Shown: positions 22,986 through 34,825, numbered from the stretch's first letter. The stretch: 64,000 bases of DNA from Branchiostoma floridae (GCF_000003815.2 NC_049981.1:32634681-32698680), one strand, 5' to 3'. The notes: generated by a model from the letters alone, not told the origin. Translations and numbers: made by a program.

Positions 22986-23600
22986 GGTCCCATATCCCGC
23001 CGTGACACGAACATGCCCCGATAACTATCTCAGCCCTCGGAGAGCGTTTACCTTAATGAACTCCACTTCTTTATAGATATGATTTTTCCGATATGAAAAC
23101 AGCCATATTGTCTGCCCATAACGTACCTGCGCTTAGGGGAAATCTCTGAGCCACGCAAAAACGTGAACATTTCCCCTCATAACTACACCATTTAATGAAC
23201 GGCAATATTCTTTATGGGTTCGATATTTCCTGTATGAAAACAACCATGCTATCTCAAGCAGAGTTAACCAAAATCTCTGAGCCGCAGAAAACGCCAACGT
23301 TCCCCCTTATAACACCAGTCATATCAAACTGAACATGAACAGCACTTCTTAGATATGATTTTTCCTGTATGAAAACAATTATCGTGATAATGTCTATGAA
23401 TACAGCAGCCAAACGTGAACATCCCTCGCACTAATAGACCTAGTTAATGAACATCACTACTTTATTTTATAGACATAATTGTTCTCCTTATGAAAACAGC
23501 CCCACTGCCCGCCCATACCGCGGCTGTGTTAAGCGGAGGCTCTCAGACACACCAAACGAGAACGTTTCCCTCACAAAGACGCCAGGTTGTTAAGGGTGAG
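22986..23600. repeat. Strongly diverged tandem repeat, ~120-140-bp unit
   Basis: A block containing TATGAAAACA, preceded by TTTATAGATATGATTTTTCC and followed by ATCTCTGAGCC and an AACGTGAACATTTCCC-like segment, recurs near 23,092, 23,231, 23,370 and 23,489. Identity between copies is visibly low, so the array is old. Confidence 0.7.
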
Positions 23601-26340
23601 GCTAAGTAGTCCTGTGGGATCACACCGGGCGAGCGGCGCACAATAGGAAACCTTAAGCCGCCCGGGGAACAATGCACGCTTTCACGCCGCGCGGATACGT
23701 GCACAATATATCATGTACCGCTCCGTTCAATAAGTCTCTGTGCGTATTTACAAAACATGGCAGACCAAACACAGCTTGTGCGGAATCCAACGGAAAACTG
23801 CAGCTTAGAGCTTAAGAAAGTATCCTTCTGTGCAAGTATGAGACTGGCAACAAGATCGCGACATTGTGTATGAAGTGTAACAACTACAGTGTAACGACTG
23901 GAACACTAACACTAGGCCTTGAATTTATGACACCGCCCGCAAGCCTTATCTTAGAATTGCTACAGCGTTCGTGAATTTGTTACATGCGATGTCAAAACTC
24001 GCGTAAATCTCACAGCCATGTAAGCCCTAATATGGCTGAAGCTCAGCTCCAACAGCTATAATTTCCCCCGATGTTTGCAGCCGGGGTTTTGTCGGTGCGA
24101 TGGAGCGTAAGACCGCTCAGGTTTATCTCGGGATGATACGTCACGGGGTCACCAACCCCTCCCCTGTCGTACCTGTACAACAAGTTCTGATACAGCCCCC
24201 CGGACAATGGCGGGACAACCGCCGTCATTACGCCACAAAGCGGGATGATTAGGTCTGAGTAGGACCAGCGTCCGAAGCGGGAACCTTGTTCCGGTGGAGA
24301 TTTACTCCGTTTGTGTGTCGGATCCCGCTAACGGCGACACTGTCACAAATCACCGGACCGTCCCGGCTCAAATTTCCTGCGGTTTGAAAATCGTTACCTT
24401 TTAATGGAACGGCGACGGACTCAACCGTTCGGGACGACACTCGGAACACTCGCGCGAGTCGATACACGTCACTCACATCATGCACACGCACAATCACGCT
24501 TATTAACTACCGATTTAAGGGCGCTTCTGTGGTCAACGCGCCCTGCTATTGCCCTATCGGAAGTATTTTACCCATACACAGAAGTAATAGAGCACTCCAA
24601 CGTCAACAGCCCGACTCTATGTGGGGAGAAGTGGGGCGCTCCGCTCAGTATTACAGCCTAGCCTGAGCCTAGCCCAACCGTAACCGTCCTGCTATTATAC
24701 ATACAAACCCTTCTCCACGCACACAGAACGCGTTTGTACACAAACACAGAGTGCTACTTCGGTTCAGCGAGGGGTAGCAGGCCGCAGCGACAAGCTCGTG
24801 TGGCCCTTTCTATCTACGGGACTGAGAAGGCATAGCTCACAAAATTCAACAGGCTATCATGGTATGGCAGCCATATCTGCGCACTGAAGGTCGCCGGTAA
24901 TAATGGTAATGAGACTCTAACAAGCTGTTATTTGTACCCATTCATTTACACCCACTGCCTGACCTGCCAGCCTTGGACGGCTCGCAACTTGATACCGTCT
25001 AACTAATAAAAACCGTGCATTGGTTGTCATGTTCGTTGAGTAGAAGGTCTAGATTTTGATAGAGTTTGGTAGTTTCTCACGGTTGGAGCCGAGAACAGAA
25101 TTGAATCAGAGCCTGACCGAGGGCGGGGAGACGTGCCCTCGGGCGTCACGGGTGCCCTCGGGTCGCGCAGAGGTAAACACAACCGCCGAGAATAGGTCAC
25201 CGCCATTCAGCTGGAAACAAACCCACTACAAGCGTCACGCCATGGCGGTGACAGACCGAACGAGCACGGGGGCTATCACTTCGTACAGATAACCACTTTC
25301 TAAAGGCTGGGGGATATACGTCTCTAGTTTCAATGCATACAAAATGCAGTGTTGTAATATTTATCGCTGTAGATTCGGATATCTTACAAGCTTTCAGTTA
25401 TTTCCGAAGCCACCACACTCTATCTGACACACAAATGGCTACTGTGGAATCCACAGCGGAGCCGGGCCGAACATTATGGTCTGTTTTCTGCTTCTTTAGA
25501 TACACTGTTAAGCTTCGATATCATTTGGCTTGTTGTCAGAGCCTATCACTATATGATCAACACCCTCCCCGAAATCCAAGGCTTTAGTCTAATATTTCGA
25601 AGGCCGCCCCAGCTATGGAGCAAATCAGCATATCAACACACGGCTACAGTGAATGAGTATTGTAGCCAAGGCTGGCCCTTACAGACGCTACCCTTTGTGA
25701 AACACGTTATCGTCAGATTCGCTATCTCCTACTGAAGGCTCATTGTGAAAACCCATCTGAAGATCTCTCATCACCCCACCCTGTATGCTCCATTGGGCTC
25801 CTGTATCACGGCTGCCCACACACTTTCCTATCCTCACCAACACCGCGGACAGTCACAGGATCTAAGCCCCACCAAGGATCGGGGTTTCCGCTCAGATAAG
25901 GCGAAGCGGCCGGTAAAACGAGCCCCGGGGCTACCCACCCTGATCTCTCGGGCCCGGCTCGCTCAGGTCCCGCCGGGACACCAGATCAGGACGTGCATCG
26001 TGTCGTTAGCGGGAAGAATCCCGGTAACAGGTCTAATAAACATGAGGGGGTTCTTAACCCGTTCTAACAGTCTTAAGACACAAGAGTAAAGAATACAGCA
26101 CTAATTAGCATTTACCTTAAAGTGTCATACCGTAAAATCTTAAATTGTAGCCTGCCTGTACTTATACCGACGTTTTTGATCAGTTTCGCCTGAAATAAGG
26201 ACGTGTTTGCATCTTCCATATTAGCGAGTTTAACCCCTGATTACTCTGCGGACTTGTTGGGGCGTTAAGGGCGACATGAGGTGGGTCTGGAACAAGGGAA
26301 CGTACTATCAATCAAAGGGACTGAATTAAAATTCAATTCA
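23601..26340. other. Repeat-poor block with GC-rich patches, possible regulatory landscape
   Basis: 2.7 kb with no recognised mobile element. GC-rich patches lie at 23,600-23,720, 24,090-24,480 and 25,850-26,080. The second contains TACGTCAC (CRE-like) and GGACAATGG (Sox-like). The third contains CAGATAAGG (GATA-like). Motifs this short are weak evidence. No splice-bounded reading frame stood out. Confidence 0.35.
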
Positions 26341-26344
26341 GATC

Positions 26345-26400
26345 TCGATTCGAGAGAACATGCCAGCGGCCACGGGTTCAATTCCCGCCCCTTGGCGTCA
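26345..26400 (+). mobile_element. tRNA-like (SINE-type) fragment
   Basis: GGGTTCAATTCCCG at 26,374-26,387 is a good Pol III B-box inside a T-arm-like stem. A plausible A-box and the rest of a cloverleaf are missing, so this is a remnant of a tRNA-derived SINE rather than a tRNA gene. Confidence 0.35.
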
Positions 26401-26819
26401 CTTGTTTTCCTGGGATATTCCAGAGTTGGACAGCGACGAGGTTACAGGGTAGCCAAGCCCCGGCGATATCTGTGACAGTTCCAATACATCGTAATAAATA
26501 TTTCACGTCGTAATTTGGAGTATCATAGAGCGGGCGCACGCCAGGGTTTACAAGTGGTTGTGGCTGTCGGAGGCCCTTTTCTCCGATAACCCCGCTCGGT
26601 CTTCGCTGTTCTTGCAAATTGTGTTTGTTTTCTTTAAGGCGTGTATCATTCCAGGGCGTCTGCTGTGGGATAAACGGTCGGCCCGACGGGCCCCCGGGCT
26701 GGGTATGTTTACTTTGCACTTATCCCGATGGTCACGCCTCGCTGATAATGCGCTGAATACGCCTCCCCGTGCTAAGGGGAGCCATCATCGTCCAACACTT
26801 TACTGATGTGCCAAGCCAT

Positions 26820-28060
26820 AAAGTACTGAGGGCCGGGAGCGGCCGTGTGAGAGGATAGACACTTGTTTATGTTTTATAGACTCCGGCCCGTGTTATGGAC
26901 CGGCTCTCGCGAACGGCTGGGTTGGAGAGAAGAAATATGACAGATCGGTTGGAAAGAAACGCTATGACGTCAAGCCCGAGGCTGAATGGGCCAGGCGGTT
27001 AGACGGGCCGTCGGACGGTTGGTTGGTTGGTCGACGGGAGTAAACCTGCCTCGCGGCCGTCTCGCCGCTCCGCACGGCAGAAAAACCAAAACAAGACGGA
27101 GCCAAAAGGGCAGAAATCACTGCCGAGCGTGCCAGCGCATCACTGTCGGGGCAGGCAATGCCGGACAATGTGCGATTTGCACGGAGCCGGCCCGTACAAA
27201 AGCGAGGACCGGGGGGCGTGCGATGCGCCGCACCAATACTATAATAGTAAGTCAGTAGACCCACCGTGTAGAAGCGCTGCCCAGACCACCGCGGCCGTCC
27301 AAACCGCTCCCAGGGAAAGTCGTCCTCGCTTGACAAACGTTGTCCGCTGCATGGCTGACTGGTCCTTGGCAATGAATTATCCTCTTGCACGTCGCACGGT
27401 CACAGAAGCGGCGTTCACGCAGGAGTGCAGGCAAAACAGGTGCGACTCCCGCCCCACAAGTTTCTCGTCTGCCGCCGTAATCACTTCCGTATTCAATTGC
27501 GCGCGGCACCATGGGATACGCCAACGGCCGAGGCCCCTCCAGGCCGCGGGTAGCTGTCCTCCACGGCAGGTGCCTGTCAGGTGGTTGTCCCCGGGGTGGC
27601 AGGTTTAATCAGGCGGGTTGCGCGGGGTTGATTAATGCGGAGACAAAACATATGCTATCCCGGGTAAATTCGATGCGGCCGGCGGGACGCGGCGGGCTGG
27701 CAGGCGGACACAGCGCTCTCGCGCCGCCGACTCGCGGAGTTAGTTAAGTCAGGAGCCGCGCGTGTGCAGGACGCCTCCAGGCGAGCCAGGCGGAGGACAA
27801 AGCAGGATTGATCGCCCGTGGAAGTGGGCTTTATCGCCTGGCTAAAGCCGGCTCTACTTTGATTTGATTGTCGGAAGCGCTCGGCAGGGACTGGCGGGCG
27901 GTGACATCACTTGGCGCGTTACGCGGTGGCGATCTGAGTCATCTTACTGACAAAAGGTTCGGGATTACCGAAGGAAACGCATTTCTCCTTTCCTCTTATA
28001 TTGTCAACCTTAAGAAGAAGGCGGAACGACGTCACAACCAGTGTTTGCAATTGCTTTTTT
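26820..28060 (+). promoter_or_regulatory. CpG island, candidate promoter region
   Basis: The stretch is clearly GC- and CpG-rich compared with its surroundings, densest at 26,960-27,920. Long overlapping ORFs on both strands (193, 142 and 90 codons) are expected from a low stop frequency in such DNA and are not called. A forkhead-like TTGTTTATG lies at 26,863-26,871. The island lies directly upstream of a candidate coding exon with a strong splice acceptor (28,110), as a promoter or 5' UTR exon would. Confidence 0.45.
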
Positions 28061-28109
28061 TATATTTTCTGCGGTTCTCTTACACTCACTCTGACTTGGT
28101 CTCGCGCAG

Positions 28110-28214
28110 AAGTTTTGGACTACGGAAACTACGATTACTATGGCAACGGAGATGCTGGGAATTGCCCCCGACGGGTGTCCCGGTGGGGAGAAGACCGACT
28201 TGGTGCACGTGAAG
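28110..28214 (+). CDS. Candidate coding exon downstream of a CpG island, unidentified
   Basis: A pyrimidine-rich acceptor (…CTGACTTGGTCTCGCGCAG) ends at 28,109. The frame starting at 28,110 has about 77% purines at codon position 1 and G/C-rich third positions, the signature of real coding DNA. It reads KFWTTETTIT, then an ATG in strong context (ACTATGG, 28,140), then MATEMLGIAPDG and KTDLVHVK. A possible donor AAG|GTGGGG at 28,214 would make a 105-bp, phase-0 exon. Without it the frame stops at 28,245. The protein is not recognised. It could be the first coding exon of a gene extending downstream. Other frames in the same interval are also open, so this stays a candidate. Confidence 0.4.
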
Positions 28215-28303
28215 GTGGGGATGGTGCCTGGGCCGTGCTGCCCATGACTATACAACCCGCGTCTGTCCTGGGTTAGTTGGCGTTGTCAGGGAGCTCATCA
28301 CAC

Positions 28304-28504
28304 TGTCACATAAGTCGTGCGATCGTCGCACGATTTTGATGCCATAGGATTTAAAAGCAGGCTGTGACAGAACCAACCACAGACTAAGGATCAACGATAG
28401 CCTTTTGCGTTGCAAGACAGCTGTATTCTGAAGGAAACATGCATGACTGTTCCCCACAACACCTGAAGTAAGCAATCGTACGACGACCGCACGACCTTTG
28501 TGAC
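28304..28504. mobile_element. Palindromic MITE family A, copy 2
   Basis: Terminal inverted repeats of about 31 bp (GTCACATAAGTCGTGCGATC… paired with …GCACGACCTTTGTGAC) flank a non-coding core. The core shares TTTGATGCCATA and CAGGCTG-GACAGAACCAACCA with copy 1. ORFs crossing it on the minus strand are incidental. Confidence 0.8.
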
Positions 28505-29110
28505 CGTGCCCTAAATAGGTGGGTTTGAACTTGAACTTCACGTTCCCGCATGGAAACCCGCCCCGGGATCGAACAGAGGACTTGTGTCGGTACAGGTGGG
28601 GACTGAGGGAAGCCCGGAGGACGGAGAGAACCAGTCTTCCCTGGAGTTGGACCACTGACGCCACGCAACTAGGGTGGAAAACTGGCTTCTTGCTCTGTCG
28701 TAAGGTTAACTTTTTTTACACTTACATAGACTCAATAAGATGTCCATTTCGTATGTTATTGCTTTTTGGCGGCGGAGAGAGTCAAATCCCGAAGACCTTG
28801 AATTAGAGAAGAGTCCTTGGGCATGAGGTAGCCTTATGTTGTCACAATGTTGAATCTGAAGTCGTTCATGTTTCATCTTCTTCTGAAGTTACAATTAGCA
28901 CTTGCGACAAAACACTCAGTGGCGAGCACTGACTCATTGATTGATAAGTTGATCAATCGGTTAATTAATTGATTGATTAGTAGACATATGGGCAGGTTGA
29001 TGGGTTGTTTGATTGATTGATAAATTGACTGACTAACTGTGTAAAACTGTCGGCATCGGTTTTCAGGCGTGAAACCGCAGTAACTCCATTCCGTTTTCCT
29101 GTAAACACGT
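28505..29110. other. Unannotated DNA
   Basis: A GC-rich patch (28,520-28,670) is followed by AT-rich DNA. At 28,930-29,035 lies a simple TGATTGATTGAT-like low-complexity tract. No gene is seen. Confidence 0.3.
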
Positions 29111-29111
29111 C

Positions 29112-29445
29112 ATTGGATGAATACCTTTATTGCACATTTCGCCCACTGGGCTAAGTACAGGTCAAATGGTAACAATTATAAACATGTAACAATGGTAACA
29201 ACCATATACATTTATATGTACATATAAACGTTTGATTTACTCTAATAAATGTAGCTAGCTGTATGAATGGTTTATCGAAGGCTGTAAGGAATATACATTT
29301 CTCTTTACTACTCAAGTATCTGAAGTGGGGAAATTTACTTAACACATAGTCGTATAGAATGCTTCTATAGCTATCATACAAGGACAATCCACAGTAAAAC
29401 GTCTTCTACTTAACCTAAGCCACAAAATTGACAGTCGTTAATGAA
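29112..29445 (-). pseudogene. 5'-truncated LINE: C-terminal zinc-knuckle region and 3' tail
   Basis: On the minus strand the DNA reads CQFCGLG and VEDV, then, after a frameshift, FYCGLSLYDSYRS and FPHFRYLSSKEKCIFLTAF. This is the Cys-rich C-terminal pattern of many LINE ORF2 proteins (CxxC, then a CPLY-like block). The frame ends at 29,151 and is followed by TTGACCTGTACTTAGCCCAG and GCAATAAAGGTATTCATCC (29,112-29,166), the same 3' tail seen at 30,474 and 45,807. At least one frameshift and two stops make it inactive. Confidence 0.6.
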
Positions 29446-30085
29446 TGTTAACACGCGTCGCGGTTCGCCACCCGTGCACTCATCAACGCTTAGTTAGACT
29501 TCTGCCTGGCACAGGCTGAGAACTACAGACCCTCAAAAACACAGATGTTCGTATTTTATCACCTTCTGCAATAAAGCTGTGACGTCATTCACATTGTCTG
29601 TGGATTTACGAGTTTACAGGTACAAAGTTTAACAAGATTTTGAAAACCGTTTCTTGGTCAAATAAATACGTAGTGAACGCGTTTCAGAAGCCTGAAATCG
29701 AGTTTACATCCCATTGTGAAACCGTAAGAAAAATCCAGCGCACGTCACTCATCACGTCACTACGTGCGGGTATCTCACAGAAAATATGTCATTTGGCTCT
29801 AGAGGGGTCCTTACTATTGCTAATTTACTATCCGGATAAAGCTAGTAGGATAGACGAAGCTGCATGAGCTAAGGTAAAAGGTAGAATAGGTAGTCCCGTG
29901 GCATTTTTGAGATAATAGCGTCAGTGGGTGGTTATCTAGGGCATGGTATTGCGTGGCGGGGCCCATCCCTCTCCTTCGGGCGCCCTTCACCTCCCCAAAT
30001 AAAGTCTATCTAGTCCCCGTTTTATATCCGGGTGGGGTGAGGAAAGTCATGCAAAAAGCATTTCCCAAAGTTGCAACATCGGTAG
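29446..30085. other. Unannotated DNA
   Basis: No repeat array or gene is recognised. A 75-codon ORF at 29,640-29,867 has no supporting signal. Confidence 0.3.
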
Positions 30086-30087
30086 CA

Positions 30088-30155
30088 AGTCAGGGGGTTT
30101 GAACCCAGAACCACTGGTTGTGGGCCAAGCACCCTAACATTTACGCCAACACGAC
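30088..30155 (-). mobile_element. tRNA-derived SINE head
   Basis: On the minus strand an A-box-like TTGGCGTAAATGTTAGGG is followed about 40 bp later by GGGTTCAAACCCC, a near-ideal B-box. The spacing fits a tRNA promoter. The arms do not form a clean cloverleaf, so it is called a SINE and not a tRNA gene. The element probably continues to about 30,030. Confidence 0.5.
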
Positions 30156-30249
30156 GCTTGTCTCCAAGCAGACGTGTCAGCTGGATGAAAAAAGAGAGGA
30201 ATTTGACCAAATAGGGATTAAATAAGTTGTCATAGGATTTCAGTTTTTT

Positions 30250-30380
30250 GCCCTCTATCCGGTTATCCGCCGGCCGGCTATTTTACTCCTTGGCCAATTA
30301 ACTCCTACTAGACTTGTATTCCTAACTTTGCCAAAGTCCCCTTTTACTATTCGTCCAGGCCGGAGTCTCGTAGAGATTAG
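30250..30380. mobile_element. Diverged family B relative
   Basis: The right end GGAGTCTCGTAGAGATTA resembles the inverted end of family B, and GCCGGCCGGCTATTTTACTC resembles its inner part. The left TIR and a target duplication are not recognised, so this is a weak call. Confidence 0.3.
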
Positions 30381-30473
30381 CACGACGCCACAAGCGCACA
30401 CCACTAACAATGGTTTACAAATGTTATTTTGTGTTAGACTGGATTTGTAACACTTGTGTATATATCCTGACTT

Positions 30474-30535
30474 GTTGTGACCTGTACTTAGCTCGGTTGG
30501 GCAAAATTGTACAATAAAAGTCTTCATTCATTAAA
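30474..30535 (+). mobile_element. LINE 3' tail
   Basis: TTGTGACCTGTACTTAGCTC, then GTACAATAAAAGTCTTCATTCATT. The same arrangement occurs at 45,807 (plus), and at 29,112 and about 34,862 (minus). No coding part remains upstream. Confidence 0.6.
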
Positions 30536-30539
30536 AGCT

Positions 30540-33340
30540 TTATAGCTATTCGGTGGGAACAGCTTAATACAATGTGTCATATTACAGGAATACATTAATT
30601 AGCCACATCAAAAAGCACCCCCAATAAAACATATTGAAGCATGTATGGTCTCATCAATTGATGTAAATTCATTATATGACCCCTTTGGGAGATTATGCAT
30701 TGCCTGTACGAGACCATGTAACAGCTGTGTGGGACTTCCCATTGCTTTAAGTAGCGTGTATACATAATGTACTAGGTGTGGACAAAAATCTAAGATTTCA
30801 TGTGAACAAATTGTTCAGTTCGGTACAGTTTAATCCATCCATTTCTAACAGAATGTTATGCGTAGTGTTTGATAAACCAGTCTACTACTACTAAATAAAT
30901 AGACACAATTTTACAAAAAAGACGAGTTTGTTGAACACTACAGGGGGAATTAGGAGTTATTGTCAGTAATCTGGAGACCAACATTACACCAGACAGGCTC
31001 CATGCATGTCTCAAACCAAATCAGTTTGTTTCAAAGGAATCGCAGTAACATAGAGACAGAAATTGAAAAGGCTCCATTTTTTCTCAACCTGTTACCTGGC
31101 ACATTTTTACTTATACCTTTAACAACAGTGACAACAATGAAATGCAGATAAACAATGAGAAATATAACACCACACAACAGTCATTGTAAACTTGTCTATG
31201 CGTTATGCTTTCTAATCGGTTTCCAATGGGAATTATGTACTCCACTATTCGTTTAGAATAATGAGGAATTGAGTAGTTAAAGACTGCCTCTAGATAGCCA
31301 TAGCACTGGCTGACTTGAATAAATAACCCCAGGCAGAGCCTACACACCTACAGACTAGACTATACAAGATGTAAGTCGGTAGTTTCTTTTACTAATCTCC
31401 TTTAGCAGGTTCTAAATCCCAAACCCCGATCCCTCTAAGGGTGCAACAAAGTGTTTCCTTAACTTTCACACCGCTCACAGTCGACCTGTGTGATTCATCC
31501 TGGAATGTGAAATGGGTAAGTTATGTGTTTTCATCTTGTTTCACAAAGCTTGTATAAGTGGAGGCCATATCACATGTTCTAACTACAACAACTTTCTCCT
31601 GTCAATTATCAGTACCTGGTAAGCTTGTCAATTAGACCTACTGATTGCTGAAAGATCCATCATGGGACATTTGTATACAGAAATTATGTGTTCAGCAACA
31701 CTTGATTCTGTCAATTATCTTTGAGGGTCCTGACTGAGATCCTAGTAAGATCTTCTGAAAGATCCCACAAAGCTGAATACAAACACTAGCCGTCATTATG
31801 TTTAATAGGTTCTATTGGATGTTGTCATGAGTGGCATATTACATAAACTCCCACTAGGAACCTAGGTGGTATCCAAGTCAGATTCTGATTGGATAATACC
31901 CTTATTTTAAACATATACATGTCAGAGTTGTATTTGTGTTACTGACCACTGGGATTATTGCGAGTTGATTTACGTTAGAATTTTCTGGAACCTCCTTGTG
32001 GTTCTTGTTGGCGGGAATGTTGTAAAGCCTGTGCGACTATGAAACTAGCAACGGTTAAACATAGACAGTTCTAAGTATACAGCATAACAAAATACTATTT
32101 TGTAAAGCTGGCGTAAGTTTGTGTCACTACCAACGTGTTTGTGTCACGATGGGCGAAACGAGGTGAGCAATTCGATGTTTCCATGTAATCAAACACTTCA
32201 AGGTCACCTGTCAACTTCACTTTTCTGACATCAAACATTGAAACCCCTGAATCTGAAGCATCGTAAGAGTTCTTGCGATTCCTAAGAATAATCACAGACA
32301 GTATGCGGCTAATTGGGACCTTTGACTGTCTTCTGTGACGTAAGAAAACAGAAAGAAATGGCGGGGAAAGTTTAACACCTACCGTCAGGTCACCGCCATT
32401 CTGCTGGAGTCCGTGACCTCTGACCTTCAGGTCAGAAAGCTAGTGCGTTGTTCGCAGCGTCCGATAAAACAAGCAATATCATCAATTACAAAATTTACCG
32501 GCTATGTATCGTTACACACACCATGATATATTCTCAAATTTACATGGCGTGCGATAGTTAGTCATTATCAGATACTACTGTCGTACAATCAACTTTCCGG
32601 CTTGTCCATCCTCCTGCAGGCAAGACAGAAAACAGTGGAACATTTGTGCACTCATACGAACAGAACCAATCTTATGACATGCTCGATTGATCGTCAGTGG
32701 CACAAGCCTGTGAACTGCGTCCATATATGAAACTTTAGACGAAAGCAGCGCTCCAGATTCGAGATGGTATCAATCAAACCTTCCCAAAGTCAAACTCTCC
32801 GCGGATATGAACTGAACTCTGGGGACGAGATAGGGCATCTCGGATATTAAACACGCCCTGGGGACGACGCGGGTCACGTGAACTCATTTGGAAACAGTGG
32901 GAGGATGCACAGATCTGTGTGCAGGGAATAAAGAAACGTTTAAACTCAATTTGTATTCGCGTATTCCGTTGCTTTTTCCCCCACGCCCCCGCCGGCCCAA
33001 GAGAGACGATGGTATTATGATTGTACGAGTAGCTGGCCACTCTGCGCAACATTTGATGTAGATAAACAGGGTCCATTTGTCAAAACGTTACTTGTTGCAA
33101 TATTATCAGGGTGCTTCCTAAAATGATGCAGATCGTTTGATGTTTAGATAACTTGTTATTATTTCGGAAAGCTGCTATGATATGACTTCCCAGCTCAGAT
33201 CTAGATCGTAGGGTTTGAAAAAGAAGCTTTGTTGGCAGAACAAAAAACGTACAGAGACTTTCGTATGGCCTACTGTGAACTACTAAGTTCTACAAGCTAA
33301 TAGATATGGAGTGATATATACAAATATCTAATACATACAG
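30540..33340. other. Unannotated, mostly AT-rich DNA
   Basis: 2.8 kb with no transposon end or tandem array recognised. A possible 35-bp micro-exon sits between a good acceptor (…CACACCGCTCACAG, ending 31,480) and a donor GTAAGT at 31,516. One frame, DLCDSSWNVKW, is open, but this is too short to trust. A GC-rich patch at 32,800-33,020 contains CACGTGA. Confidence 0.3.
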
Positions 33341-33346
33341 ATTGAT

Positions 33347-33415
33347 AGCTGGTGTGTTGCGCCGAGTGGCGGTTATACCGGCTATATCACGTTAGATACA
33401 GAAATGTAGATACAA
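33347..33415 (+). mobile_element. LINE 3'-end fragment
   Basis: AGCTGGTGTGTTGCGCCGAG and GGCGGTTATACCGGCTATAT match the 3' end of the LINE at 37,259-37,935 almost base for base. They are followed by GATACAGAAATGTAGATACA, a decayed version of the same (GATACA)n tail. Confidence 0.65.
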
Positions 33416-34045
33416 TAAGCCGGTGACTCTGACCGTGTGTGTCAGTTTCTTTTCTAAAAGCAAGGCAAGCTTCATAAACCTAGACAGACCAGTATTTCGC
33501 CATGATAAAACCAGACTGTGAGAGGTTGGAAGTACTGTACATAGCCTGGAATTCATCCTATTCTGGCCCCAGTTCACCGCTCTACTCTGCGGTCTATGAC
33601 TTTCCTAACTTGAATTTGTCAAAATATATAGCCGGCTGGCGCGGGCGACTTTTAAGGGGTGCAAGACGCAAGGGCAGGCTTCAGCTTTTCTAAAACTCAG
33701 TTAGTCAACGATTCAAACTCATAAAATTGTTATAAGCGTTTTTGTCGGAATACTACCTTTATTTTTCTCCAATCTTCACGTCAGACAAGTACATTCGTCT
33801 CCTCTAAACGACATTGAAACAACACCCGTCTGCGCATATCGCAACTCAGAACTTCGGGCTGCAGATATTTTAACCACAACCTCGCGATTAAAAAGAGCGA
33901 TCAGTAAACTCTACACCAACACTCTCCACTGAAGCGTCCTTGCCCGACACCTCCCGCTATAATTTCACCCTCCGCTGCGCCCCGCCGCTCCGTCTGTCAG
34001 ACTCATCGCCTCTCCTGACAGTAACGACTCCGATATTACCAGCCT
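33416..34045. other. Unannotated DNA
   Basis: No repeat array, RNA gene or coding exon is recognised before the 35-bp array. Confidence 0.3.
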
Positions 34046-34435
34046 GCGTTTCACACTGTCAGTACACCCGTCAGTACTGCGAGTTTCACACTGTCAGTAC
34101 ACCCGTCAGTACTGCGAGTTTTACACTGTCAGTACACCCGTCAGTACTGCGCGTTTCACACTGTCAGTACCCCCGTCAGTACTGCGAGTTTTACACTGTC
34201 AGTACACCCGTCAGTACTGCGAGTTTTACACTGTCAGTACACCCGCCAGTACTGCGAGTTTCACACTGTCAGTACACCCGTCAGTACTGCGAGTTTCACA
34301 CTGTCAGTACACCCGTCAGTACTGCGAGTTTTACACTATCAGTACCTCCGTCAGTACTGCCGAGTTTTACACTGTCAGTACACCCGTCAGTACTGCGAGT
34401 TTCACACTGTCAGTACACTCGTCAGTACTGTCGAG
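34046..34435. repeat. 35-bp minisatellite, about 11 copies
   Basis: The unit GTCAGTACACCCGTCAGTAC plus TGCGAGTTTCACACT contains GTCAGTAC twice and the palindrome CAGTACTG. 35 is not a multiple of three, so a frame through the array cycles with a 105-bp period. It stays open because all three frames of the unit lack stops, which explains the 189-codon ORF here. No unique spacers exist, so it is not CRISPR-like. Confidence 0.93.
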
Positions 34436-34520
34436 TCACAAGCCAAGGGGATGGAGAGCTGAGATCGCCACGCCTGTTCTCGCTTGTGCCCCGCACTCTT
34501 TATTGGTGACGCTATATAGC

Positions 34521-34825
34521 TAGTTCACCTTTATCCGTGAGGTCACCTAGATTCGTTGTTGTAAAAAAAAACTTGGTATTTAGAGATTTCAGGTTAAAGA
34601 CATGGAATTCAAATGTCAAAATTTTAAAAACATTGCAATGTGAAACAACCTTCACCTATAGATTCGTTGTTGCAACAAAAAAACTACTTAGAGATTTCAG
34701 GTCAACGACATGGAAAATTTTTAAAACATAGGAATGTGAAACAACCTTTTATCGTCATAATGATCCCAAAATACCCTATTTTAGATACAATGGATATAGG
34801 TTACCCTACGGATAAAGGCGAACTA
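34521..34825. mobile_element. MITE family E, copy 1
   Basis: The ends TAGTTCACCTTTATCCGTGA… and …TACGGATAAAGGCGAACTA are imperfect inverted repeats over about 37 bp, and include GGT-ACCTA-AT on both sides. The interior has two diverged ~120-bp tandem units, each with TAGAGATTTCAGGT and GAATGTGAAACAACCTT. There is no coding capacity. The flanks do not give a clear target duplication. Confidence 0.75.

Noticed and set aside
26962-27608. 193- and 142-codon ORFs on opposite strands
   Set aside because: Both lie in a CpG island where stops are rare. No splice sites, domain or composition favours either one.
31481-31515. 35-bp micro-exon with good acceptor and donor
   Set aside because: Too short to judge. 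Its open frame does not match the phase of the candidate exon at 28,110-28,214.
33940-34509. 189-codon ORF
   Set aside because: Runs through 11 copies of a stop-free 35-bp unit.
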